A stretch of 64,000 bases of DNA from Xanthostigma xanthostigma (GCA_963575645.1 OY754476.1:2356001-2420000); one strand, 5' to 3'. Positions 1-17,611 are shown, counted from the first letter of the stretch. The notes: generated by a model from the sequence alone, not told the origin. Made by a program: numbers and translations.

Positions 1-190
1 ATCTTCAGACGTACCTATATTTTTATTTTAAAGTTGAGAGTCAAAACATGTAAAAAGAAATCAATAGACTGCACTATCCCAGCTATTACAAAAGGAATTG
101 TAAACACAAGGCAACTTATCCTGCAAAATCCTGTAGCGCCAGTGAATTTTGATTCATAAAAACTCCTTAAAATTGATTGTTTATTTTTAG

Positions 191-4594
<4,404 letters not shown>

Positions 4595-5426
4595 ATGGGG
4601 CTTACGCTCAACACCGTTCTTATATTTGCTGTTCAGTTGATCCTAATTTATTTGGCTTTAATTTAAATTTGAAATGTGTCTTTTATGCAATAATTATTAT
4701 AGTAAATGTAAAACATTTTTTGTACTTTTTTAAATTCAAATAATCCCTTAAATTCAGTAGGTAACAGATATATATAACAACAGTTCTTATATTTTAGACA
4801 CTGTTGAATTATTATGAAAAATTTAAATAGTAGTTTTATTTTTTGTATTTCAGAATTGGAACTTAACTAAAATTGGCGGTAGTTATTAAAATTTTTAATT
4901 TCACCTCAAAATAACTTTTTAACCAAAATGTTTGTATTAAGTACCTATTTTTTATTGTAGAAATGTTAAATAATTGGTCTTTTTTGAATTTTAAAATTGC
5001 CATTTAAAATATATAATTGTATATTTACACGATCATAAGAAATATTTGACACTATTTTTTCTGACCCTAAAATTAGAAAGCTAATTTTTAAAAGAATTTT
5101 TGCCATTTGTTTTTCATTCATGCACATGGCTTTTTTTATCCATTTAATTTATCAACAAATAACAAAAACTTACATTAATTATACAAATATAAATGTGATA
5201 GTTTTTCAGAAAAAAACTCACTATTTTGAAAAATAGAAAAATCTTTAGTGCAATAACATTACAAATAATTTTTTGTTTGTATTATCTGACAGTAGTCCAC
5301 ATTTTCACAAAATTTTAATTCCCTAAAATTGAATAATTCTATTTATGCAATTAATAATTTGTGATATTTTGTGATAATTTTTTTTTTCACATTCCAGTCA
5401 GATTACAAATACAATACTCTAATGCT

Positions 5427-5567
5427 CTATTTCTGATACGACTTTCAGCTTTAAATCTAGATTTAAGAATGCCGTTTGTTTTCAACCTAATCGAAATATT
5501 TATTTAGTTGAAAACAAGTGAAAATTCTTAATTCCAGACCGAAAGCTGAAAGTCGTAATGGAAACCC
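5427..5567. repeat. Small foldback MITE (copy 2)
   Basis: Inverted ends ATACGACTTTCAGCTTT and AAAGCTGAAAGTCGTA surround a core that is itself partly palindromic (TTTCAACCTAA and TTTAGTTGAAAA). It is related to the copy at 4098-4223. Confidence 0.55.
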
Positions 5568-5854
5568 AACATAATTTATAATTCCGCTAGCTTTTCAAAT
5601 TCAAATAAATTGCATAGTATTTATTTTGTTACCTATAATTTGCATGTTATTTTATTTAGTTATAAATTTAAAATATAGCTATGGCTTATTTTAAATTTTC
5701 AGTAATTATATCAAATGTGATTTCGAGAGTTATTTATTTTTGAAAATGTTAAAAAACTTTTCACACGGTGAAATATCTTAATTTTGTATAAAATTATCGT
5801 CAGTATTTTGTCGTACATATATATTATATTTTTAAAATATATAAGTTACAAAAT

Positions 5855-5860
5855 AATAAA
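5855..5860 (+). terminator. Candidate polyadenylation signal for Rab6
   Basis: An AATAAA hexamer lies about 1.26 kb past the Rab6 stop. In such AT-rich DNA the hexamer occurs often by chance, so this is only a candidate. Confidence 0.25.
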
Positions 5861-6627
5861 CAAACCTGAAAGAATCAGTTGTCGCATTCTTATTTCATTT
5901 TAAATACCATTAAATAATAATTTTTTGTAAGCCATGTGCAATCAGATAATTGATACAAAGGTTAGCATATACAAATTTTTATAATAATGGCCTTAAAAAA
6001 TAATTACGTATTATAACATCAAAAATTTTTTGTCGCTTAGTTCTTTCTAATTTGCAGCTAATGTGTTTCGCCGTAACATTTTTTTAAAAATATTATGCTT
6101 TAAATTCCTGAATATTTTTATGTTGAATATGTGTTGCAGTGAAAAAGTTCGTTTTTTTATTTTTCGTTCATTTTTTCGTTGTAAACTTTTGTAAAAATAG
6201 ATTACAAAACATTCAGATTACAGGTGGAATAATTGTAGGCACAATATTAGCCAGTGGCGTACCAAGTAGGGTGTCAGGACGGGCAAAATGTCACTTATTT
6301 TCCCTATATGCGCAGGAAAATTTAATATTTCAATCTCATAAAAAACAGTCTACTGATTTCATTTAGAAAAAAAAAAACATTTAACTAAATATTAGTCCAT
6401 TAATTTCAGAGTGTTTTATTTATTTTGAGTAAGTTCATAAACTTGTATAGGTGTACACAAATTGGTGACTCGGTCATCAAACTGCTATAATGTATTTCAA
6501 TTTAATCGCCGATTCTAAATCTAAATTAAAACAAATATAATTGCTGTTTAGCTATACGTAGTTACCAGTAGATTATTATACTTTGTACTTATTGTAAAGC
6601 ATCGTTTATGCACTCTAGAGTCTAGAC

Positions 6628-7088
6628 CAGAGGCTCCCAAACTTTTTTGTCTCATAGACCACTTGCCATGTTTTTCGGTTTTGGGTAAACCCCTTGCTTA
6701 TCTGATATTGATTTTTTGCAAATTCATTAATTTCAAATGTATTTTTGACAACCGGTATAGTGCTACTCACTTTGAACGATTTAAATTTATAACGGTAGTG
6801 AAATGTAGTGTGAAATGTTTAGTTTTATACATTTATTAATTAGATTCAAATTAAACGAATCAAATTAAAATTTACTTTCTGTTACATAAAATAACTAAGC
6901 AAAAAATAAATGCTTTTAGTGTAAGGGATGAGAACCTGATGCTTTAGATTTAATCTTAAATCTCTTCGGTTAACGATGTCCAGTTTGTTTCTTTTTTTGT
7001 TAGGAAATTCATTATCGTTGACCCCCATTTTCATTTCAAGTTGTCGTCGACCCCTGGGGGGCGATATAGACCACTTTGGGAATCACTG
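6628..7088. mobile_element. hAT-type MITE with perfect 8-bp duplication
   Basis: The element starts CAGAGGCTCCCAAAC and ends CTTTGGGAATCACTG, imperfect inverted repeats of hAT type. It is flanked by GTCTAGAC on both sides (6620-6627 and 7089-7096), a perfect 8-bp target-site duplication. It has no coding capacity. Confidence 0.85.
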
Positions 7089-7096
7089 GTCTAGAC

Positions 7097-8638
7097 GATT
7101 GTAGCAAAATGTGCGCATTAAAATAGTTTCACTGTATTTCGTAATATAGTACAGTGCACCAAAAGTAATGAATGAAATTATTATTTTTTACTTGTTTGAT
7201 TTCCACAGAACTATGACGTTATCGATTTTTTTAATGGTAGGTACACGTATTAAAATCTACAAGAAAAAAATAATTTTTTATGCGTTACCTTTCTGGGACA
7301 CTTGCGTATTATTATTATTATTTATTTTGCTGGAGGTAATGCCTTATTTCAACAAAGTTAAGCAGATCTTTCGTATGCATGATAATTGATAACCGCCGAT
7401 AATCAAAATTATGCTTATATATTTTTATAACGATAGAAGAAAAATCGAACGCTAATGACTTAAGCTGTCGAGCGTCTGTATTCTACAATCTCAAAAAAAT
7501 CATATAGCCCACCGACAGACAGATTATTGCGGGTGGCATTTAAAGAAGTTAACGCTGATTTTTTTTTTGTTTAATTCTAAATCATTTTGAGTTAATATTT
7601 TGTTTGTTTATATGTGTGAATGTTTTTGAGTATAAAAAAGATAGATATTCTTTATTAATATATTATATTTCTTCATGTTGGCTTATTTTGAAAATTGCAC
7701 CTACTGGAAAATTCTTACAATAAATTTAGAAATTAGATATTAACAGTGAAAATATTCAAATGAGCCGATATGAAAATCCTATCATTTATCATTTATTTTT
7801 ATTTATTTTCTATTGTAAATCATTGAAAATGTGTTAATTTAAAATCTAATGATACGTTAATTAAAATCATTTTTTTAAATATTATTTATTTGTTTTAATA
7901 TACAGGGTATTCCAAGAGCTCCGTTGGTGTCTGTTTCTTGAGTTAATTTTGCCCAAATTATCGTTCAGAAATGTTTATTTCAACTCAAGAAACATTCCCC
8001 AAAACGTTGACGATTTAAGAGAATTTAAACATAAATATAAATGCGGAAAGTAAGTACATTTGCCATTTTTTTTTACCTATTTAAAAAAAAAACGAAACGA
8101 TAATCATAAAAAAAAGATGGGTTGCACTCCGGGAGTGCCGGCAGAAGTGAAAACTTGAATATTAACGTCTTAATTTTTTGCATTTAGAAGCATTGTTTAT
8201 TTATTGGCAACAATTGTAAATAAAATGGTTTGTATCATAGATTGCATTTTTATGTACGATATTTCAACGCTAGATGTCTAACGTTATATAAAAAGTATCT
8301 GGCAATTACTATCACTTAGAGAGTCTCACCCAGTTCTTACTGACCTGACGCGAGTTTAACATTTTTTACCCATTACAAAAAAAGTGTACAACGCCGCTAA
8401 AGAAGTTTTCACTTCAATAAATCGAAATATACAGTAAAACTTTTTTTAAACGCAAGTGAAATGTGTTGAAACACTATCAAGCGTTTTATGTGAAGTTCAA
8501 AGCAAATTTCCTTAACGAATTTATCAGCTGTTGACCTGCAAACGCAGCCTCCTATGCAAAATGATCAACAAGATGCTGAAGGTGGGTGTATGTGCTAAAA
8601 CCACTTTCTATTGGTCGTACTGTTTGGTCATTAATGTA
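7097..8638. other. Intergenic AT-rich DNA without recognised gene
   Basis: No coding frame of interest. The frame at 7168-7389 is hydrophobic and low complexity and resembles nothing known. Around 7906 the text ACAGGGTATTCCAAGAGCTC looks like the edge of an old repeat. Confidence 0.5.
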
Positions 8639-8850
8639 CAGTAGAACCTCGTGCAATTTAAAAACCACACCAAAGATACAGTGCCTATCTACCATCCGTC
8701 TTATACTTACTAAACGAGCCCTAGCGGTGTAAAAATCATGGCTCCGAAAGAAAAAAAAAAATAGAATGAATCTATGGACAATGTCTGTCTCTCTCAAAAT
8801 AGGTACCTACTAACTTTTTTAAGTATCTGAAGATGACTGGAGTCGAATAT

Positions 8851-9166
8851 AGAATGTAATCTCACTAATCCGGCACTATTAAAAACCGGAGGGTGCCGGA
8901 TTATTGGAATGTTCGAATTACTGGATTATAGTGAAAAAGTTATAGGTTACCAATTTGGGCAGGAAATCCTTATTAATTTATAAAATTTGGAACTTATTGT
9001 AACATGTTTTGAGGAAATAAAAAAATAAAAATGAATAAAATAAAGCATTTCATAGAGAGAATAAATGTATGTAATGTATTAATATTATATTTTGAGGTTA
9101 GACTGCTAGTGCCGGATTAATGGACGTGCCGATCTATCGAAGTGCCGAATTAGTGAGATTATACTG
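8851..9166. mobile_element. Tc1/pogo-like MITE
   Basis: Inverted ends TAATCTCACTAATCCGGCAC and GTGCCGAATTAGTGAGATTA enclose ~320 bp with an additional internal GGTGCCGGATTA motif. TA borders are plausible. No coding. Confidence 0.6.
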
Positions 9167-9250
9167 TATTTAAAAAAATATTTCGGATTTATTTTTCTAA
9201 TATAAATAAACCCTGGCATTATCCTTTATCAAAATTTCTTCAATGTATAG

Positions 9251-9583
9251 CGGGGGTCGGCAACCTGCGGCTCTTTTGATGTAAAGTTGCGGCTCTCCAG
9301 TTTCATACGCAAAAAAATAATTATCTTATTATATAAACCCTTAAAAATCGTCCGATCGATCCATGATTGAGTACCATGTCTAAGTATCTCTCAGCCATTT
9401 CCACTCACGTCTCACCCGCACCGCCCCCGTCGCGACGTGTCGTCCTCGGATATATATAGGTATTATACCTATATAAGCAAATACTATAATACTGAAACGA
9501 AAATTTTTAGTGACTCTTTAAAAACTGGGAAATTTTGTAAATTATGGCTTTTGGCTCTTCCGTCTCAAAAGGTTGCCGACCCG
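9251..9583. mobile_element. hAT-type MITE (GGTCGGCAACC family), inverted copy
   Basis: Ends GGGGGTCGGCAACC and GGTTGCCGACCC match the copies at 14526 and 17169. ATGTATAG occurs immediately on both sides (9243-9250 and 9584-9591), a perfect 8-bp duplication. The internal block GGCTCTTCCGTCTCAAAA is on the opposite side from the other copies, so the orientation is reversed. Confidence 0.85.
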
Positions 9584-10397
9584 ATGTATAGTATCGTAAA
9601 TTCGTAGAATACAAAATATGTACCATACTCTGTTCTTATTCGTATGAATACGACAAATGACTACGGTACGAATTTTAAAAGAAGACTGGTCTATGGATTG
9701 TACTATATGACCTTATTGCAGAAGAGGGCACATGCATTTTATATTAGTAAAAGGTAATGATCCTGGAACCGCTTCTATGCAATAAGGGACACACTGGTAC
9801 ACATCATGCGATATCTCGCACTTTCCCCACAAGTCTTCTTTAGCCGAGCGCACTGTACAACGTTATACGCTAGGGCAAGTCCAAGTAATTAAAGGCCGCT
9901 GCACACGAGGCTGGTTTTGCCGCTAGACACACTGCTGCGACTTGTGCTGGCTGGCGCGCTGGCTACGAGGATGAAAATGACGCCACAAGATTAATTTCAA
10001 AATTAGAACTGGGGCTATTTTTCCTGTATGTTTGTCTGCTGGTTTTGAGCAAGTGCCAATCAGGATACAGTATCTTGTCATGTGTGCAAACGCCCACAAA
10101 AACGGCGTCACAGCGCGTGTTCTGTCCATTTTTTGTTAAAATTCGAACTATCACTGCGCGCGCATCAAACCCACCTACAAAGCAAGCAAACACCAAAACC
10201 AGCGCCATAGCACGCTTGAAATAGAACAGCCAAATCTAGCAATAAAGGCAGCCTCGTATGGAGTGAACTTAAGTCGATGGTATATATATATTATAGGTAT
10301 ATATACATCTTACTAAAGTTACGTTTTTCCAACTTAAGACGCGCATGACGGAAAGTAACTTTTGATAGATGCGTCGGTTTTTAAAGAGGTTCTACTG

Positions 10398-10958
10398 TAC
10401 TTGAATAATTGTTATTTTAAGTTTTTAGTTAATTTGTGTAAAATAAATGTTATGCGCATTAGTAGTTTACAAAACGACGTTAAAATTATTTGGCTCCTTT
10501 TTCGACTAAAATATTATTATTCCTTTGAATTGATCGTAATTATTTTTAATTTCATATGTAAAGTCGTGATTGGATTACATAAATATATGAGTAAATACTA
10601 ACTTTTTAACAAAATCTAAGCATCGATTAAACCTCGTTATGTACAGCAACCTATTTTAGACCTGGAGCTAATGGCCTTGCTGCCGAAGCCTTCAAAAAAA
10701 ATATATATGAGTAGATAAAATTCACTAATAATAATTGAACAGATTTAAAAACATACGGAAAATGGTTGGGACATGATTTAGCAAAATAGACGTTTTTGAA
10801 TTTGAAGTCTTTTTTTTTAACGCGTGTGTGTATTTGAGCGCGAATGCGATCAGAATACAGAAATTTATGTTTTTTAGTTGAGTGCTCAAAAGTACAAAAA
10901 AAAATAACCAGCCCACGTATAGGTATAAAAAAATAATATCGTGAAAATACCCCTCATT
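10398..10958. other. Intergenic DNA, nothing recognised
   Basis: AT-rich sequence with short open frames that resemble nothing known; no repeat boundary was found. Confidence 0.5.
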
Positions 10959-11405
10959 CAAGGGCTTAGATATGGAGGGGAAATCACCCCCCCCCCCGAG
11001 GATCACAATAATTAAAAATTAAACTGAAAATAATATGAACACCTAGCTAAAAAATAAAATTTTGAAATACTTTTTGAAAAGGAATTTGTAAAGTTAGTTT
11101 GGGAATTAATATTTTGCTTGACACCTTCCTTCGTGAGTATTCTTGTGTGATATTAATAAAACTTTTAAAAAATATTGATTTACCCAAGTGTGTAGGCTTT
11201 CACGGCCGGTGTTGATCCAAATTTTCTTGGTTTCCGGGCTTGTATGCCGTGGTCCATTGGTATTACTACCGCAGTTGTAGACGAAACTTCAGGTAGTAAT
11301 ACCAATAGACCACGGCATACAAGCCCGGAAACCAAGAAGATTTGAAATATTGATTTTTTTGCTTTATCACCCCCCTCCCCCAGAAAAAAAATATCTACGC
11401 CCTTG
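10959..11405. mobile_element. hAT-type MITE (CAAGGGCGTAGATA family) carrying a hairpin insertion
   Basis: Ends CAAGGGCTTAGATATGG and ATATCTACGCCCTTG match copies at 12615, 18610 and 34742. CCCTCATT precedes and TCCTCATT follows it, a 7/8 duplication. Compared with the other copies it has an additional segment at about 11187-11345 that holds a near-perfect 45-bp inverted repeat. C-tract and G-tract subterminal runs are typical of this family here. Confidence 0.75.
11229..11337. repeat. 45-bp-arm hairpin nested in hAT MITE
   Basis: Arms starting CTTGGTTTCCGGGCTTGTAT and ending ATACAAGCCCGGAAACCAAG flank a loop of about 18 bases with AGTTGTAGACGAAACTTC. The loop is absent from sister MITE copies, so the hairpin belongs to an insertion. 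Confidence 0.75.
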
Positions 11406-12614
11406 TCCTCATTAAGGACTTATGGGGTATGCAGTCGCATACAAAAGTATATATGTACATTATTATAAGATAACAACGTCAAATTGTACGAAAAATTCTA
11501 TTTGTGGGATCGCTATAATGCACATATTATGTAATAATGACAAATATACTTTGGGACGAGTGCTTAGAGCCCCGAATCCCCCTTCCGCCGCTAATATTGC
11601 TACTTTCGAAGTATGGTCAAATTTTAAAACAACGGCGAATATATCATCTGATTTTCCGACGAATTTACCCAGTTAAAAAAAATATAATTTTATATTTCAC
11701 AATCAAAATAAAAATAATTATTCAACGCTATTTAAATAACGTGCTCAATTTTTATGTGCTTGACGATTTTTATATTGAATTGTTATTAAATTATAATAGT
11801 TATTTATATAAACAATTTTATTTCTTTTTGAAGGATTATACTACAATAATTAACATGATTAAAATATGTCATGGAAATCATATAAATTACGCAAACTTTG
11901 TTATTATTACAGAATAAAAATTTGAAACATTTCAAATCATTATATTCTATAGTATAAAAAATTATAAAATTCCAGCTGAATAAATATTTAAAAAACTTAC
12001 CGACAGTATTCACGTAATTGTATCCTGCACAAAAAAAGTTTGAATTGATCACAAAATTGTCACGACGCTCACTTCAAATTATATCAGGTTTTATCTCTAT
12101 AACTAAATTTAAATTTATAATGTAAATATGTATAATATAAAAAGGCTGAAATCGTTGAAACATATTAATAAACGATTCATCACTTCAGGAAGAAATAAAA
12201 GTTTTAATTTATTATAAAATTTATGCCTAAAATAAATTTCCACTGTGAAACTACATAAACTAACGCTTGAAAATTTTCGTTGTTTAAAACTTTAAAGCTT
12301 TGTACCTCTGAAACGAATTTCGTTACACTGGTGACTGTTTACTGAGCGATTTATAGAACTATTTATTCCGAAACACATCGCACAGACGTAAAGTTACTAC
12401 ATAACTACGCAAAAAAACCGACTGTTTCAATGTACAAAGCTTTACTGCAGTAGATATTATAGTTTAGAAGGGTTTCTCATTCAAAGAACAATTTAGTTAT
12501 TTCACTTGGTAAGATGTTTCGTGCAAGGATATTTTGAGTTACGTAATTATAATACAAAAAATAAGTTAAAGCGGAGTGCAGACCAGCGCGGTAGAATGAG
12601 CAATGACGATCATG
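11406..12614. other. Intergenic AT-rich DNA, no gene recognised
   Basis: Several short frames (11422-11917) are AT-driven, rich in Asn, Ile, Tyr and Phe, and are not convincing genes. No repeat boundary recognised. Confidence 0.5.
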
Positions 12615-12847
12615 CAAGGGCGTAGATATGGGGGGTAAAGGGGTAATTACCCCCCACCCCAGGATTATAATAATAATAAAAAAATAAAACTGAAAATAAT
12701 ACAAATACCTGGCTAAAAAATATAATTTAGCAATACTTTTTGAAAAGGAATTTGTAAAATTAGTTTGGGAGTTAATATTTTGCTTGCCACCTTCCTTCGT
12801 TAGTATTCTTCTTTCCCCCCAGAAAAAAAAACATATCTACGCCCTTG
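12615..12847. mobile_element. hAT-type MITE (CAAGGGCGTAGATA family)
   Basis: Ends CAAGGGCGTAGATATGGGGG and TATCTACGCCCTTG, and the interior matches the copy at 10959 without the hairpin insertion. No clear target-site duplication was seen. Confidence 0.7.
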
Positions 12848-14525
12848 CCTGCACTGTACGCGTACCCTAAAGCAGGACGTGCAGAATCAAATTATTCAAT
12901 TCAGCCCGGAACAGAACGGAGCAATCGCAACTTTTAGAAAACACGAGAATAAACGCATTTACTCGATATTGTATCGGATCGAGAAGGCGGTGCTCACAAT
13001 GTCCGGACCTTTCAATTATTCTAAACGTTCAGTTTGTTCCGTTCCGAGACAATTTAGTGCTTGTCTTACTCTTGCATAATACTAAAAATTAGTTAGTATT
13101 AATTATAATTATATTTCGTAATTAATTTGTTCAAGCTGTTCATGTGTTGGAAGTTCTAGTTTACGATTGGAAGGGGCAGATGTTTCATTAAAATGAGACA
13201 ATTTATTTTGAAATTGTAACTATAAATCTGCCTCCGGCCCTGATTTTATTCTAAAAGTTCCCACGCTTGTAGTGTTTTGTCTGCATGCTAACATTCTATA
13301 TTGCATATAATAAAACACTAGTTTTTAACGATACAGTAAAACAGTCAATGACTTGTTTCCGTATATCTAAGAAAATTGATAGAATTGTTGAATTGATAAC
13401 TCATTTTATCATTCCATCAATTTGGAAGGATCTCTATTTCTTATAATAGATGTATTAATTATGCATGAACAGCTTTGTCATAAATTAACTGATTTTACAA
13501 TCATTAGATAACGATTAAAGTGTTCAAAAAGTATTGTAAATTTTATAATATGAGTGACTATTTTTTAATATAGGTAACTACGCTATTAACTGGTAGATCA
13601 TAGTAAATAAATTCAATAATATCTACTACTCGAATAGAAATATATAGGTATTTATTTTAACAAGAGGTATGGTTATTTAATAAATTCAGTTGTGTCTAAA
13701 AACATTATTAGGCAATATGTACTGAATTGGCTTATTTAGATTTAGATCCGAAACGACGTAGAACCAATCAAGTATTTATAACGTGCGGGTTTCCATTTAT
13801 ATTTTCTAAAAGTTTGTGTCGTTTCGAGCCAACTCAGTTTTTCATTCGGCTGTCCAGAAGGAGGGTAATGTTTTAATGATGTACCTAAGTTGTAATGCTT
13901 TTTGAACATTCATCAATAATGATTAATTATGTATTATAATTTTTATAATTTATAAAATAAATTTTGTCTTGGCTGTAGATTCGCTGTAAGGTGTTAAACG
14001 GACTAATCAGGCAGTATAAATTAATATTAATGTTTGTGGTAGAAAATTTGCATTATTTTTTTTTAATTCATGAGCATTTTACCTCATTTTTTTATTTTAA
14101 ATGCAGAAAAAGCAGTTTATTTGAATTAATTTTTCTGGATCTAAAGTCCTTTCTCTAATGTGTGACGTCACAATTTTTATATTAAGCCATTTAAAAAATC
14201 ATGCAAATTTCTATATTTCTCGTTTATATAATTTTGCAGTTTTAATAATTGCCATTTATAATAGTAAAATTTGCAGTTCTGTGCTTAACTGTACATCAAA
14301 AGTGGAATATATAATAATCTGTAATAATAAATATTGTAGTATGAATTTTTTTCACCTTAATCACCACTATGAAAATATCTCTAAACCTACACATTTATAA
14401 TTTAAATATAGGTAGTTCGCTTTTTATAAGCATATATTTGTTATAAAAAAAAAAAAAACTAAGTAAGACACGTTTCAGAAATAACGAGAGACTTTTCTTT
14501 GATATTTTTTTAGAATCATTTAAAC
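12848..14525. other. Intergenic AT-rich DNA
   Basis: No gene or transposon boundary could be supported; small frames at 12879 and 14158 are unlike known proteins. Confidence 0.5.
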
Positions 14526-14797
14526 CAGGGGTCGGCAACCTTTTGAGACGGAAGAGCCAAAAGTAACAATTTACAAAATTTTCCAGTTTTTAAAGAGGCA
14601 CTACTTTTCGTTTCAATATTATACATTCCTCGTCGGGAGCGGTGCGGGTGAGACGCGAGTGGAAATGGCTGAAAGATAAACATGCTACTCAATCATGGAT
14701 CGATTGCACGACTTAAGGGTTTTTATAATACATTTTTGCGTATGGAACTGGAGAGCCGCAACTTTACATCGAAAGAGCCACAGGTTGCCAACCCCTG
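14526..14797. mobile_element. hAT-type MITE (GGTCGGCAACC family)
   Basis: Ends CAGGGGTCGGCAACCT and AGGTTGCCAACCCCTG; ATTTAAAC flanks both sides (14518-14525 and 14798-14805), a perfect 8-bp duplication. 272 bp, non-coding, closely related to 17169-17450. Confidence 0.9.
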
Positions 14798-16499
14798 ATT
14801 TAAACCGATATATTCAGCGTCATTTTATTGTATAACAATTGAATTGAACAAGCGAACAATTGAATAAATAACATCCCTTTAGTATTGTTGTTAACAAATG
14901 AATTGATTTAATTAAAACATGTTATCTTTTTTTACAGGGGCCTCATGGATATGCCAAAAATGGGGGTTGAATTGTCTGAGAAATATATAAAACGAATTTA
15001 TCAAAATATTTTATCACGACGAAATAAATTTTGTGATTTCGTAGTGCACAAAATATTTACCTTTTACACCGTGAATATTGTCTAAGCGGAGTGTCTTAAC
15101 AGAAACTTGTGGCACAAAGAAACATTCCTAGAGCAAACTATTGCCTATCTGATCCATTTGTGCATTTATTTTTCTTTTATATATTTATATTAATTTAATT
15201 ACGTTTTATGTTAAATCACACATATGTATTTTTACTTATAAATGGAGCTTCAAGTCTTATCTATCTATATATCTATAAAAAATGGTCACTTAAAGCAAAA
15301 CCACGTGTAGTGTTTACTAATTAATAATATTGTAACAGACACCACAAAGTCAAGTAAATAAAGAAAATATTATGATGCTTTGGTCATTAAATGTGAAAAT
15401 ATTTTGTGCCCCAGTTAAATTAATCTGTTTATTAAATTTGCCAAATTTGTATAGTAATATTATGATAGCAAAATAAAATTATATTTTGTTTTAAATTATT
15501 TTTTTTATATTTTTTTTGTAATATAACTATTGAAACTTTTATAAATATTTTGATCTTTATAACTTACTGTAGTTTAAAAATCACGAATTTTAATTTCAAA
15601 TATAGTTATATTGCGTAATAAGTGTGAGAAGATGCTTTTTTTAAAATGAGTGTGGTATTTTGAAAAGATTTTGAGACGCCTTCGCTGGAACCGAATTTTA
15701 AAATAATCGTACAAATTTTAAAAAACAAAACACCTTCCCACACTTGTCACGCACAATACGTTTTATAACGAAAACATGTAAACGGGTCTTTGTATATCAT
15801 AACGACTCATAATGCAACTATGTTTACGCACGGTTCGTAACCATGGAAAACCACCATTTTACATGTTTGTAGTATAAAAACATTTTAATTTCTAAATATT
15901 GTTTTCAAAAAGTTAATAAAATGGGGCAACTCAGCAAAAGTTCATCGACTAGGTACCAACAAAAATCTATTTTAATGTAAAGAAGATTTTGAGGACCAAC
16001 AGTGTTTGATTTTAAAAATGTCTGTTGAAAAATAATCATTATAAATGTTATTTGAATTTACGAAAATATTATTGAAATAAATGCATAAATTTTACTGCTG
16101 TGTAAAATTTCAAAAATATTGGCATATAGAAAATGGCTGCCAATTTGTTATTGTTAAATGGTTACTTTAGCAATTTCTTCCGGAACACTTGAAATTTTTA
16201 AACTGTTTGTGATATGCTTGTATTGTGGAAGCGAATTTGACCTTTACTATGTGTTGACTGCACACTCCGAATTCCGATTGAATGCAATTGCGCTCGCGGT
16301 CAGCACACATAGTAAATTAAAGTCAAATTTGACGTAAGTTTATGTTTTATTTAAATATTGTGAGTAAAAAATGTCAAAGTACTAAACAAAAAAAAAACTG
16401 TTCAAATAAATTTGATGCAACAAAATTTTCTTCGATTTTATAATCTTATACTTATTTAAAAAAAAGTTGAATTCTCATATCCTAATATCATAATAGGTA
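14798..16499. other. Intergenic AT-rich DNA with a small foldback
   Basis: The only structure seen is a roughly 100-bp foldback at 16231-16332, with arms GAATTTGACCTTTACTATGTG and CACATAGTAAATTAAAGTC. No gene is supported. Confidence 0.45.
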
Positions 16500-16816
16500 C
16501 AGTACGCGCCACGAATCTAAAAGGCTCGGAAGTTAGATGCGAATGCAGGCTTGCGCTTGTACAGTCTGTTGAAAAACTACAAACTCGCAACTCAACAAAA
16601 CTAACATAGCAATAACAACTTGACAATAGCGTACCTACTCGACTGTACTTTAAAGCAGAAAAGCGACAAGTGACAAAGGCAACGAGCGATCACGGCCAAT
16701 CACCGACGAGCGCACGTTCCGTGCAGGTAGCTGGGAGGTGGTGGGAGTATCAAATGTGCCTTTGCGACGCTGTTTGTGACTAACTTCAGAGCCTTTTAGA
16801 TCCGTGGCGCGTACTA
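16500..16816. mobile_element. TA-inserting MITE (ACGCGCCACG family), copy 1
   Basis: Inverted ends AGTACGCGCCACGAATC and GATCCGTGGCGCGTACT are part of about 35-bp terminal repeats. TA flanks both ends, suggesting Tc1/mariner or pogo type. Sister copies are at 45709-46026 and 53364-53679, over the full ~315 bp. Confidence 0.75.
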
Positions 16817-17168
16817 TAATAAGCTTTATCATCGAACGAAATGACAATAGATGAAATCGTGCTTTTTTCTGTATTTATAAATATTTTAACGACGTTTTGA
16901 GTTAGTTTATAGGATCTCTAGACAGAATTAGCCATTTTCAGAATTTTTGTTAATTAATTAAAAAAAAAAAAAAACTACCGAACCGATTTTGATCAAACTC
17001 ACTATATTATCGTGCTTCTACTAAACAAGGCTGAGCAGTAGTCAAAAAGCATTTAACGCAACCTAAATGGCGGGTAAAAATTATTCAATAATATTAATAT
17101 GATTCTTGAAAGTATTTATAATAATTTAAGGTAGGTAATTTCAAGTTCAGAAATATAATTCCCTAGTA

Positions 17169-17450
17169 CAGGAGTCGGCAACCTTTTGAGACGGAAGAGT
17201 CAAAAGTTACAATTTACAAAATTTTCAAGTTTTTAAAAAGCCACTATTTTTCGTTTCAATATTATATATTTCTCGACGGGAGTGGTGCGGGTGAGACGCG
17301 AGTGGAAATGGCTGAAAGATAAACATGGTACTCAATCATGGATCGATTGCACGACTTTTAAGGGTTTTTATAATAAAGTAAATGATTTTTGCGTATGGAA
17401 CTGAAGAGCCGCAACTTTACATCGAAAGAGCCGCAGGTTGCCGACCCCTG
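17169..17450. mobile_element. hAT-type MITE (GGTCGGCAACC family)
   Basis: Ends CAGGAGTCGGCAACC and GGTTGCCGACCCCTG. Flanks CCCTAGTA and CCCTAGCA form a 7/8 duplication. The interior is very similar to 14526-14797. Confidence 0.88.
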
Positions 17451-17611
17451 CCCTAGCATCAAAAAGAAGACGAAGAAGCAAAGGAGCGTGTCCACTAAAA
17501 ACCTAGCGGAGAAACAATAAACTTTAAGTCGTCGCCAGTAATAGATATGTTCCTTTATTTTTATGCTTGTTTTGAAACTGACTACGGGTAGCTTAAAATG
17601 AAATTGACAAT

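Larger units (their letters stand above)
4595..6627 (+). other. Rab6 3' UTR and intergenic DNA
   Basis: AT-rich sequence after the Rab6 stop. The only recognisable items are the foldback repeat at 5427, a candidate polyadenylation signal at 5855, and at about 6256 the motif CAGTGGCGTACCAAGTAGGG, which looks like one end of a hAT-type element with no partner found. The start of the transcribed 3' UTR/intergenic boundary cannot be placed. Confidence 0.5.
8639..10397. mobile_element. pogo-like element, 1.76 kb, with nested insertions
   Basis: The ends are CAGTAGAACCTC and GAGGTTCTACTG, a pogo/Tigger-type inverted repeat, and TA flanks both sides. No transposase is recognisable. It contains at least two later insertions, a TA-flanked element near 8851-9166 and a hAT MITE at 9251-9583, and a GC-richer segment about 9900-10265 with imperfect inverted ends ACGAGGCTGG/GCCTCGTATGG. 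The two ends could belong to separate elements, but the matching terminal motifs and TA make one nested element the simplest reading. Confidence 0.6.

Noticed and set aside
11422..11917. 84- and 126-residue overlapping frames
   Set aside because: They overlap in two frames and are dominated by AT-driven residues (Ile, Asn, Tyr, Phe); no motif or splice support.
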